DNA from: Capniomyces stellatus
Taxonomy: Eukaryota; Kickxellomycota; Harpellomycetes; Harpellales; Legeriomycetaceae
Reading direction: 5' to 3'
Length of the DNA stretch: 64,000 bases
NCBI GenBank assembly: GCA_001661515.1
Contig: LUVW01000001.1
Span: 723,307-787,306 of the forward strand
A program made the position numbers and the translations under genes. Under the pieces are notes generated by a model. It saw only the letters and a program-made list of their open reading frames with translations. It was not told the DNA's origin and ran no database searches. Below, one piece after another: positions 24,001 through 33,306 of the stretch; position 1 is the first letter of the stretch; each line of letters opens with the position of its first letter.

Positions 24001-27000
24001 CCAAATATAAATTCAACCCATATTGGCGTTTATCATGCTAATAACAGCGTCATTAATAGTCAGAGCTCCAACATCAAAATGTCCAATATTAATAATGGAA
24101 ACACAATAGGCACCATCAGCCCATCATGGATAATATCATATATATTCAGTCTAATAGGATATTGTTTTGGTGTACTGTCAGCAAAGGTAGGGTGTGTATT
24201 TCGTGGCGTTATGCGTGCTGTGGGTTTGAATAGCAGAGAGACGGATTCTGGTTCAGAAATAAACGAAAATAGATTCGGGGTGAAACAGAACGACACTCGC
24301 TCGACGGTTGATATGCTGATATTCTCGACTTTAACAACTTTGATGGTGGTGTTCTTAGTTGTATGGACTCTGTTGTTTACAAGCGGAATATGCTCGTATC
24401 ACTCCGCATTTGTAGGAAATGATGTGAAGAATAAAGAGTACTTTAGTGGGCTGGGGGTTGTTAGCGATATCAACGAGGAAAGCAACCAGAAGTTATATTC
24501 CAAGTTGTATGACTACAGAGGCTGTGATGTATCAAACTCGCTTACGCCTTTCGACAGCTATTTAACAAACAGCACCAAAGATATTCCACATAGCTTTTGC
24601 TTTGTCAACGAAAAATTAGGTAAAAACTGGCTAAATTTTCGAAAGTCGTGGATAGAAAAAAACATTTCTGGTGGAAACAAGACCAGCATCTATTCAGAGC
24701 CAAGCATTAACCTTTTAGAAGATGTAGATGAATTTAACAGCGCAAAAGTAGGTGAATACCGATACATTGTTAATAGGATTGACAAGCTAAAAGACTACCC
24801 TGGACACCTGGTGGTTATTAGAAACAAAGTGTACGATTTTGAAGAATATCTAAAATACGCGATAATAACCAAAGAAGAATCCGACTTGATTATAAAGAAC
24901 TACAACAAAACAGAGGAGGCTGGTAAACCCAAGTTGGAGATGTCTGAAGCCTCAGGTGTGAACCATATTTACTCAAATTCACATCTTTTAAACATCACAA
25001 ACAACTTTGTAAATCTAAGTATAGATAGGTCCTTTGTGTCCGCGAAATTTACAACTCTGATTATAAATTCAAAGGGCAGCGATATAACTAGCAAGTTTCA
25101 TGAATTAGTCAAAAGTGTGGTATTTATTGATGGGGGAGTCAAGTATGACGATGGAAATGATGGCAAGCTTAATGCAAAGCTTACTATTGAGTGCCTTGAC
25201 AAGCTATTTTACCGAGGACATATAAGCATAGTATGGGCTAAGCTCACCTGCAATGACGTGGTTTCTCTAGGTTGGGCTGTATTTATTCCTTTATTTGTGG
25301 GAATATTTATTAAGATTCTAACATACCAGATTATGTGCTGGCGTTGGCAAGGCAAATTCTATTTGTCTGGGAATTCAAAAGAGGGAGTAGCTACCATCAA
25401 ACTTAAAAATGGTGTACAACCTAATAGTTGCAAGGAATCGAAAGATGTAGCTCTAAATAGACTAGATGACAGGGCTGGTGTGTTCTGGAGCACCTCTAAA
25501 AGCCTTTTTTTGAATTTGATTGGAATATTCAAGAGACTTGGCCCTAGAGATAACATCAATAGCTGTAGTGATGCGACTAATGAATGCGCTGGATGTGGTG
25601 GGTGTAATGGATGTGGTCGATGTGGTCGAGATGACAGTTTAGTTATAGTAAATCAAAGTATTCAACATCCAAGCTCTGTAAATCAACACAACCAATCTAG
25701 TTCTGGCTGTTATCAATTGGAAAATAAATCATATTCACCTGGTTTAAACAACAAAAACGACATTCTTGGGTTAACTGATATTTGCTCAAAAAACACTGCA
25801 AAGAACTACGAAAACAAATATCCCGGTGCGGTTCAATCGACCAACGGAATAAAGGATCTTAACTCGGTAATGAATCACGCAACACAAAACTCAGAGGTAT
25901 ACATAACACCAACACTTATATCCAATATGCAAAAGAAAACGCCTATTAAAGCGCTAAAGAGAACCAACAAAGAGATTGTCTTGGTTGCAATACTCTGTTT
26001 AAAAGAATCTTTCAATGCGTTGACAAAAAATTTTCAAGCCATTGCAAAGTCGTCATATCCCAGCTCTAAGAAAGCTATAATACTAGTAATTGATGGAGAT
26101 CAGGAAACTTTGAAAAATGCCCTAAACGTGGTTTCTTATATGGGGACTGCACCATCACCAAAGATTTATGGAACGCAAGGGACGACTATTAGGGCCCTAG
26201 ACGAGGAATCTAGCATTGGGCTTAGCTCATCCAGCATTTTCAATAACGATGGATATAGCAGTGAAGGCTATCTGCTTGCCAGTGTATACTCCGGCACTTA
26301 TGAGTGTGGTATAAATAGAATCCCGTACATCATTGTTTCAAAAGAGACGTACCAAGGACATGTAGACTCACTGATGCTTATAACAGGAATATTTAGAGGT
26401 GTTAATTGTGTTAAAACTGAATATGAATTTGAGCCTGAATATGGTAACTCAGATGGCCTCAGAAACAGCAGAAAGTTCACATCACCATTGCAATGTGACC
26501 CATTGCAAAGCACATGCAATTTTAAAGGGAATATAAATCTAGATTGTTCTACTCTTACCGGTTTAAAACTGGAAGTAGAATGTCATGAAGGGAATAAAGC
26601 TGGAACTGGAAATACCCGCAATGCAAAAGATAATCTTGATGTTATTGCTGATAATAGAATACTGTCGACTGAGAATTTCACTGATCTGTATAGCAAACCA
26701 TGCTTTACCAAAGATAGCAACAGAAATGAAACTGGCTCGCAAGTTATTAATAACCAAGACATCAAGCAAAACCAAAATCAAAACCAAAATCAAAACCAAA
26801 ATCAAAACCAAAACCAAAACCAAAACCAAAACCAAAATCAAAATCAAAATCAAAATCAAAATCTGCAAAAAAAACACACATCTAATCAATACCACAAATA
26901 CAAGGACAGTAAAAGGAGAAATGATAGTAAAAAAAGCAGATCAAAGCAAAATAAAGCCAAGGAAAACCCAACTCTGTTTTTGGAGGATGAAATAGACCAT

Positions 27001-28647
27001 TGTTTCAGTCAGCTGGGAATTCCTCTAAATCATTTCAGCTACTTGATGTTTTTAGACCCCGAAATTGTTGTTGAAAGCTACGCCATTGAGGCTATGGTGC
27101 ATCGTATGCAGAGAGATAGGAACGTAATGGCTTTACAGGGGTCTTTGTCGGCCTTAAACAGGCTAGAATCCGTAGGGCTGATGATGCAATCCTTTGAAAT
27201 ATTTCTAAGATATAAAGTCGATGCCTCTATTGAGTGTTTATTTGGCTGTCCGTGCTTTAAAGTTCTGGGCTTTACTATGTATAGAATCTGGTTTGATCAA
27301 GGTAATACAAGTAGAGATTTGAGCGACACTGAAGTGATGAAGAGCTCTGAAATCTCTAACAATAGCAACATCGGAAACATTGCTGACGAAATCGACATCA
27401 GTAGAAAAATCCAGTTTATTGGGAGCTTGGATTTAGGTTCCAACTTAAAAAAATATTTGAAGCCAACACTTCACAACAGACATTTGTGGTGGCAGACAGG
27501 AGACTCTTTCTTGGCACTTTTACTTGTAAAGAGCTTTCCTGTTGCAAAGTGGGACTATATTCCGATATCTACGGCCTATTTATACCTGACACCTAATATA
27601 TCATACATTGATATTATCGAACGACAATGGTTCAAGACCACTTTGCACATAAATCTCGAGCTGATTGATATACATAAAGATAAGATTTCGACTGCTTTAA
27701 TTTATCCTGTACTCAGAATCATTGGTATGTTCCTTGGTACGTGTATTGTTCCGTTCATCTTTCTGCAGATTATTCTAGCCTTTCTAAAAATTGCGCAATT
27801 CCCCTTGGTTGTTTGCCAATGTCTGGGAAGTCTGATAGTCCTTACAAGTGTTGTACTGATTGCGTCAGGGACACGTAAATCGGTTATACATATGATTGTT
27901 TACTTGTTTATTGGACTACCCTTTTACTACGTTTGGATTGCATTAAGTGCCCTCTTCACTATGAACTATGTTTGGATAAGTTCTGACCGCCTGGGTAGAT
28001 TCAAATATATTAATCACAAGTTGACCGCCGAAACTCAAAGCAAGTCTGGAAGCTCTGATCGGCAAAACAGCATTAACCATAGTACGTACATGCACCCAAG
28101 TATGAGTTACAATAGCGCGGACAATAGTAGCAATAGTAGGGCCAGCGCTGTTATTGGTGGTAGCAATAACAACAGCCGAACTTACAACCGGAATAGGAGC
28201 ACCGTAGCCAATACACAATCGGGAATTTTCAACAAAGCAAGCCAAAGCAGTCATGTTGGTATGCATTCTATCAGCCAAAGCAGGCAATTGGATCTTTTTG
28301 GGTATCCAAGCAATAGAAATACAAGCAACTCGATGTTTGTGCCTACTAATACAAACTCGTACTATAGCCAAAAGATTGTGAGACACTCTAGTATAAAGAC
28401 CCCAGAAAGAGTATTGAGTTCGAAGCGTTATCCACACTACGACATAAATAACTCGCTTTTTAGCATTGGTCATGGCCCCTACGCCCCTAGTTTCAGCGAA
28501 TACGGCAGATTCATCACCTCCAAAGCCACCAACAGCAAAGCCAAAAGAACCAGCCTTTCAACTAAACGTAGCAAACTTATAGCCAACGTATATAGAAACA
28601 AAAGCGATCCAAGTCCCACAAAAAAAAAAGACATGACTAGCCCGTAA
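21019..28647 (+). CDS. Giant divergent chitin synthase-like membrane protein
   Basis: One uninterrupted frame of 2542 residues; the first ATG is at 21019. Residues 1 to ~1030 are hydrophilic, Lys/Asn/Ser-rich and low in complexity. Two hydrophobic blocks follow (~1034-1065 and ~1099-1130), then a cytochrome b5-like strand pair (HLVVIRNKVYDFEEYL, ~1260-1276), a membrane segment (~1415-1440), a Cys/Gly cluster near 1522-1532, and a family 2 glycosyltransferase-like core from ~1652. The core matches chitin synthase blocks in order: SSYPSSKKAIILVIDGD, YLMFLDPEIVVES (~2008), FEIFLRYKVDASIECLFG, FTMYRIW, GDSFLALLLVKSFP (~2160) and ERQWFKTTLHINLEL (~2201), then C-terminal helices (~2228-2325) and a Ser/Asn-rich tail. 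This layout is like class IV/V chitin synthases. The canonical D-A-D, E-D-R and Q-R-R-R-W residues read D-P-E, G-D-S and I-E-R-Q-W, so catalysis is doubtful. An Asn-Gln repeat interrupts the domain at ~1916-1950. Confidence 0.82.
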   Translation: MDVEVEKSGSEDRDGAIAPSAASSKHKLEQLENKSKKGQGMETRSRKERKKEKKNERKGKSKIVSGINVSQINTGKVGDNGKGNELIGLFNESETNKLPNTHHLGLKNSSKANERYTDGEFSAVSVENRFFDTTKNPGVQDYDYADHIAHNRKLEIEMDRSYNHMQRIIFSPQLKALQQLNIMYTVDLASVIQPDYMLSKVESDLLVNTLPPSTMSRNNCDNRVPSGALNETDINGFQIRNTNGSGYENSITIEKKSIFFDNTVLGIDGNSEEGNVGYKNDSFVKGDKGNSAGRRYQVDGKGQVRTKGLAAGGPELGSTKNRQVKNAGGKLAGVLDRYGDVMVTRSKNLVKLLATKVQSKKNKDELNKGRGVRDSIGAPSLGNLTEISFQYSRYSTFKDLYPDDTGVKYGTDGKHKSKLSILFSEGMNHIKEFKEYNKNNNFKELIEFGEKFLNDKQGLDILPPQLSFGYKKKKHGADYDYSSRFILGGNENIVVQSPTRSLEICSKEFGEESGEEHSVKGSKVMEVKEMANKEGDHFYSPGKMLVTRNYKDSTLEIDEIEQTTSGKNKASNRTSTDKSKNANLDSDTIDGGKICENEHGECKQSKNSISERNSSAINPEDERYEEGLGLICSENVYGNSYVVKRTNTKKASVSASSKDIDEITPKNTEYGAVCKQNVYQLPHVISKGSRDIIIIPSSEDYGYLDNASRSISSLFDDIFANNRHKKYKDAVKSGIFGRSQAYLPNRPNHRYKLKSRRRNKKKPNLYRKNNTSRYMGIYNDIYTDNSKMFGVIVDDDESLSESDASKDTPELDKISDSRVLVGSKIRVGAVKNNSTRYFLEGGSMYIYTSRFKGSQNKGIKSLKVFRNHLRKIYRKSRKGRKPTPKSQLKTKARFKQKPDLGFKLGAGLRLDKFVLDPSRRVSNRIIKKTAKLFKRIGVGNTRKSIIMSHKSLKHSNGPLNNGIWKKKRNTSRNKQKLGKISVKKALGLGYLSKKPNINSTHIGVYHANNSVINSQSSNIKMSNINNGNTIGTISPSWIISYIFSLIGYCFGVLSAKVGCVFRGVMRAVGLNSRETDSGSEINENRFGVKQNDTRSTVDMLIFSTLTTLMVVFLVVWTLLFTSGICSYHSAFVGNDVKNKEYFSGLGVVSDINEESNQKLYSKLYDYRGCDVSNSLTPFDSYLTNSTKDIPHSFCFVNEKLGKNWLNFRKSWIEKNISGGNKTSIYSEPSINLLEDVDEFNSAKVGEYRYIVNRIDKLKDYPGHLVVIRNKVYDFEEYLKYAIITKEESDLIIKNYNKTEEAGKPKLEMSEASGVNHIYSNSHLLNITNNFVNLSIDRSFVSAKFTTLIINSKGSDITSKFHELVKSVVFIDGGVKYDDGNDGKLNAKLTIECLDKLFYRGHISIVWAKLTCNDVVSLGWAVFIPLFVGIFIKILTYQIMCWRWQGKFYLSGNSKEGVATIKLKNGVQPNSCKESKDVALNRLDDRAGVFWSTSKSLFLNLIGIFKRLGPRDNINSCSDATNECAGCGGCNGCGRCGRDDSLVIVNQSIQHPSSVNQHNQSSSGCYQLENKSYSPGLNNKNDILGLTDICSKNTAKNYENKYPGAVQSTNGIKDLNSVMNHATQNSEVYITPTLISNMQKKTPIKALKRTNKEIVLVAILCLKESFNALTKNFQAIAKSSYPSSKKAIILVIDGDQETLKNALNVVSYMGTAPSPKIYGTQGTTIRALDEESSIGLSSSSIFNNDGYSSEGYLLASVYSGTYECGINRIPYIIVSKETYQGHVDSLMLITGIFRGVNCVKTEYEFEPEYGNSDGLRNSRKFTSPLQCDPLQSTCNFKGNINLDCSTLTGLKLEVECHEGNKAGTGNTRNAKDNLDVIADNRILSTENFTDLYSKPCFTKDSNRNETGSQVINNQDIKQNQNQNQNQNQNQNQNQNQNQNQNQNQNQNQNLQKKHTSNQYHKYKDSKRRNDSKKSRSKQNKAKENPTLFLEDEIDHCFSQLGIPLNHFSYLMFLDPEIVVESYAIEAMVHRMQRDRNVMALQGSLSALNRLESVGLMMQSFEIFLRYKVDASIECLFGCPCFKVLGFTMYRIWFDQGNTSRDLSDTEVMKSSEISNNSNIGNIADEIDISRKIQFIGSLDLGSNLKKYLKPTLHNRHLWWQTGDSFLALLLVKSFPVAKWDYIPISTAYLYLTPNISYIDIIERQWFKTTLHINLELIDIHKDKISTALIYPVLRIIGMFLGTCIVPFIFLQIILAFLKIAQFPLVVCQCLGSLIVLTSVVLIASGTRKSVIHMIVYLFIGLPFYYVWIALSALFTMNYVWISSDRLGRFKYINHKLTAETQSKSGSSDRQNSINHSTYMHPSMSYNSADNSSNSRASAVIGGSNNNSRTYNRNRSTVANTQSGIFNKASQSSHVGMHSISQSRQLDLFGYPSNRNTSNSMFVPTNTNSYYSQKIVRHSSIKTPERVLSSKRYPHYDINNSLFSIGHGPYAPSFSEYGRFITSKATNSKAKRTSLSTKRSKLIANVYRNKSDPSPTKKKDMTSP
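26764..26863 (+). repeat. CAAAAC/CAAAAT hexamer run coding poly(Asn-Gln)
   Basis: About 16 hexamer units encode alternating Gln and Asn inside the chitin synthase-like domain. The third base of the Asn codon varies between C and T while the dipeptide is kept. Confidence 0.95.
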
Positions 28648-29399
28648 TAAACCCACAAATGCCACACTACCATTAAGTTTTAGAAACCATGCCTTTGGTT
28701 TTTGAATATCATCTCTGTTGGATTTTTTTTATTGAGGTATATTTTTTTTAAATAGAGCGTGTAAATTTTGTCAATAAAAGAATTTAAAAAAAGCATACCT
28801 GTTGAAACTTTCTTTGTGAAGCATGTCTGTTAAAAATTTATATACAAAAAAAAAAATGAAATTAAAGGAATTGAAAAAAAAACTTCTTTCAACTTGTATA
28901 AAATATCAAGACTTTCATATTTTTTCTCTCTAAAGCATGCAATGTTTTTAGTTGGACAGTGATTTGACGTCTAACTTGGTGTGCACAAATATCCTATCTT
29001 TTAGGGTATGGAGTAATAAGATCGACTCACTTTCTTTTTTTTTTATATTGACGATATTGACGATCTTTTAGTATTAGTTATTTAGTGAATTGTTGATGGA
29101 AACCCCATTAATTTGCTGGGTAAAAATAAAAAGCAGTGATCTAAAAGATAAGTTCCAAAAATTCTACCTGTATGGTTAAAAGAAAGTACTAAAAGAACAT
29201 TTACTGTAAATATTTTTATTATAAATAATAGGCAGTATGGCAGTAATAAACTTTATTTTGTGAGACCATTCAGATATACACCAAGCGTATACTCGGTGAT
29301 GACATGTGGATGCGGCTAATATAACATGAGCTGGGTATACATAGAAACAATTGTTTTAGCTTAATGGTTACTCAATCGATGCTTGGCTCATTGGTGGTT
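28648..29399. other. Convergent spacer
   Basis: It holds the 3' end of the chitin synthase-like gene, with AATAAA-like motifs near 28768, and the 3' end of the Cys-rich secreted gene. No other gene seen. Confidence 0.6.
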
Positions 29400-31117
29400 C
29401 TACTTTCTAGTTGTGTTTTTGGCCACAAGACTTTTATTTTTGCTTTTTTTAAACCTGACAACTCTAGTTCGGAATTTCACCAACGTTCTACGGTTTATCT
29501 GAGATACTGTCCCAAGTTTAACTGTATGAGTTCCTAACAATTTATTAACTCTGTCTGTTGGAGCTGTAGCCAAGGCATTTTTGGTAATCAATGTTCCGGT
29601 CTTAGTTGGCATCACAGGAGTGGGCTTGAGATCTAAATTTGATTGTAAAAATTGGTTAGGCCAAGCATTTCCAAATGAAAAAATAGATAACAATGCATTC
29701 TTTTTTACATCCTCATAAAAGCCAAAATCTACTCTCATGGCTTGGTTGTGTATAGCTTGTGTACGCCAATAGTGCAAACGCAACATTAGAACCATACCTT
29801 TACTTCCCAGAGACAAAAAAGATGCTAAAAAACCAACCCCAATGGGGTTTTGGGTCTTTGGCACATTAAGAGGCATTGTTAGCTGTTTGGCTGCTGGAAG
29901 GCTGGTAGTAGTCATACCACCGCTTGGAGTGCTAATTTTGGCCTGTGTATGCGCTAATTTTTCAGATATGTTTTTTTTTCATGTAAGTACGAGTCTATTT
30001 ATTTTCTATAGGACGCGATATACTACTAAGAAGTGGCTCAGCCTGTTTATAGCTGTCATGATTATAATTGACACGCACTATTACTAACTTACTTTTTCCA
30101 TCAATTTTACCAACAGCTGTGTTTGCTACCGTGTATAGTTGTTATTATACCAATGCGGTTAGTAATTAAGACAATTTATGCATACAATTTTACTGGGGTG
30201 TATAGGTGTTTGAGTGCTGAAACAAAGGAATTTCTACTAGTATTAAGTACACTTACTGAGTTTTTCATGTCTTATTGCAGCTGGAACAACTAAAGGCGGA
30301 TTTCCCGACTCTTTGCTCTTACCATTATTTAACGAGTTAGCTGTACCTTTTAGCCCTGCACTTTTTACTATCCCACCGGCTGTGGCATTTTGTCTCAGAT
30401 TGCTTACTCTCTCTGCTACTAATTGGGTGATGTTGCCTTTGGTCAATGGGATAACTACCTTGTCGTCTTTTGTGATCTTATAGTTACCTAGGAAAATTAA
30501 AAAGCCACTTTCAGATTAAATACATAAGATTTAAAAGCTGGAAATCGACAAAAATAGTTAAGCCAAGTACTGGAATGTCAGTTAAGCAACTTTACATTAC
30601 CTTTTCCAAAGTATTTTGGTAGAACATTTCTAATTCTCGTCAACAACCTTGTAAACGCAGAGCTGTTCTTTGTGGGCGGTGGTATTAAACCGGATCGAAG
30701 GTTAGAGTTCAGATTGGTAATCGAGTTTGATTTAGGTAGCGTACCCGATGTAATTATTGTGGTGGTTGCTGGTTTAGTCGCTGGTATTTTGCACTTCTTT
30801 TTATGTTTGCATTTGTTATTGCATTTTTGGCTTACTGCGCATTTTTTTGAGCAGCGGTTTGACATTCGCTTCAAACACTTCTTTACGCATTTGCTAGCAC
30901 AGCCCTTTTTGCTGACCTTTGCGCACTGTTTAGCGCAATATTTTTTAAACCTCTTTTCAACCAAACACCTGTATGGGGTTTTAATACCTTTGATGCAGTT
31001 TTTAGAACCCACATTTATATCAATCTCGACTTTAACACAGTCTCCAGGGTATGCATAGGTTCCCTGCAATCCTGCACAGACCAAGGAGGTGAAAAGTTGT
31101 ATATATCCTATTTTCAT
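29400..31117 (-). CDS. Secreted basic Cys-rich protein, family unknown
   Basis: Three exons, 31117..30601, 30487..30257 and 29953..29400, join in phase to 433 residues. Residues 1 to about 22 are a clear signal peptide (MKIGYIQLFTSLVCAG, then ALQGTYAYP-like cleavage context). The next ~100 residues carry thirteen Cys spaced mostly by Lys-rich triplets, for example YCAKQCAKVSKKGC and CVKKC, ending in CNNKCKHKKKC. Then come a Thr/Ser/Asn linker, a basic segment (TRLLTRIRNVLPKYFGK), a KDDKVVIPLTKGN stretch and a C-terminal half with a hydrophobic patch (GVGFLASFLSLG) and a very basic end. I do not recognise the family. The protein looks extracellular and strongly cationic; cell-wall or host-surface binding would be speculation. 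Junction phases 1/2 and 1/2 support the model. Confidence 0.7.
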
Positions 31118-33306
31118 TTTTATACTTGTATAAGACTATCTAGAATTCTAAAAGGTTGCTAGCTCGGTATATCTGTGTGGTGTATAGAAGATATTATATA
31201 TGTTTAGAAATAAGAGTAGAGATGTAAAGTTGATATCAAGCTGAAATTGATATTTGGAGTTTTAGTGGCTTTTAACTTATTTAGAATTTAAAAAGCACCA
31301 AAAATAATAATAGTTCTAAAGTGTATTGTATCTGTGCTAACAGTAATAATACTTTCCAGATCGATACTTGTGTTTATAACCACTATACTTTGCTTTTGCT
31401 TTTGCTTTTGCTTTTGAAAACCTGGACTTAATTTATGCGTTTTAGACATTTTGGATGTTTCAATATATGATCAGCACTAAGCGCCTTGTAAGCCAATGCA
31501 CGAATGCTCAAAAGCTTATCAAATACAAGCTAGTCCCTGTTTCACTTTTAGTCTAACTGATTCTCCTATGGGTTACATCTAGTTATGATGTTTGATCTAC
31601 AACTTGGGACTTGGGACCTTTTAATTAATCGATTCCAGTTGATATTCTATTAATATTAATAGAACTCCCCCCCCCACTTCATTGATAATTATATTTTTGT
31701 TTGAAAATTTTGAAATGTTCTATTTCTACCAACGGCCCGTTTTCCAAAACCTTCTTTTTCAACACTTCAAGAGGCATTTTTTTCTTCTAACTGGCGCCTG
31801 TTTCCATCAAATGAGCAAGGGTTTGGTTATAACACACATATCAACTGTCGGTTTTAATGAAATTATGTATCTAGCTGCAAACACTGAAAGCTGAGATTTA
31901 ATTAAAAGTGATAAATTAATAAAAAAGCAGATAAGTTAAAGCGAAAAGGTGTACGTTTAAGTCGTTATATCCATTTAATCTAGCCACTAAATTGCACTTG
32001 AATCGATCAATCCTAATTTACTTTGAGCAAGGTTCCAGAACTGTAATTGAAAAAAGCAAGGTTCCAGAATGCCATTAATTAACACAAAACTACGAATTGA
32101 TCTACTAAACATAATCTTAATAATAGTCAGATAGCATGGCTATCAAATATGAAGGTTCGATAAGGAAACTGGGTTAGGGCAAACATAGTAAAGATATAAA
32201 TAGAATCTGGAGCTACGGTAATATACAAGCTAATAAATAAATGCGCAGAGTTGTAATTCATACTATATTGGAGTTTAGCAGTAAGAGGGTCAAGTTTAAA
32301 ATAAACGAGTAAATCAACATAACAGTTCAGTTACAACCAGACAAGTAATAATAGTTTAGGTTATACACCAATAATCTATGAATGTTGAATCATACATATT
32401 ATTGCTAAAATAAAGTAGACACAAACTGCAACCTACTAGTCGGTTTATAGTTATGAATCCGCTTCACAGCATGAGTCTGCCTATGTCTTGTATTGATCTA
32501 CAACTCAAGCAGCCCCAAGTTTTTTTTTTTTTACTTTGCAAAAAAAAACATATTCTTTTCTTTTGTTAAAAGAAATAAAAGCAAAGTAAATTACTGTATT
32601 TTTAGAATGTAACATTGAGAGCTGACCCAGAAAAACCAGTTAGCAGTGTTGAAGGGAGTTGGCTTCAACTTAAACAAAAGCAAGTCGAAGTAGCAAACCA
32701 AATATACAGTATGTATATGTAATTATTCTACAGTTTTATGTTTTGGCCCACCAGCCTCCTACTCTGTATTCTGTATTCTGTATTCTGTATTCTGTATTCT
32801 GTATTCTGTATTCTGTATTCTGTATTCGGTGTGTGTAATAGTTATAATATATTGCAAAAACACTTGTCTTTTTTTATTTCCAGTGAAACAATGCGTGTTC
32901 TTATAACCATGAAAGAACCAAAACTAGATCCGATTTACCGTTAAATGAAGTACACTTCCATTTAAATATTCTATGCTTCTAAATTTCAAATAAACAAATA
33001 AATGTGTTAATACTTTTACTCCAATAATTCGTATAGTTGGCTGCTAATTTTCCATAAAGCAAGCGGAAAATAAAATTAAGTTCAAACCAAAAACATTTAC
33101 TCAAAAATTCAATAAAAGCTAAATAAAAACATTCACTCTTGACCTTTTTTTTAAAGGTTACCGGCAAATCGAAACCAACGAAAAAAGAATAATTCACGCA
33201 CAAGCAATAAATTAAAAAGTGCAACTATGAAATTAAAGCTATAGTGACTGGTTAAACCCTTCTTGAACAAATAAACGAAATCAACAATAATTAAGCTAGT
33301 AGATTA
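31118..33306. other. Spacer with heptamer and hexamer repeats
   Basis: Divergent promoters of the Cys-rich gene and the kinase gene fall here. It includes a TTTTGC run at 31389-31416 and a heptamer array at 32764-32827. No gene supported. Confidence 0.6.
32764..32827. repeat. (CTGTATT) heptamer array, about nine copies
   Basis: Perfect 7-bp tandem units in a non-coding spacer about 480 bp upstream of the CDK10-like start. Confidence 0.95.
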
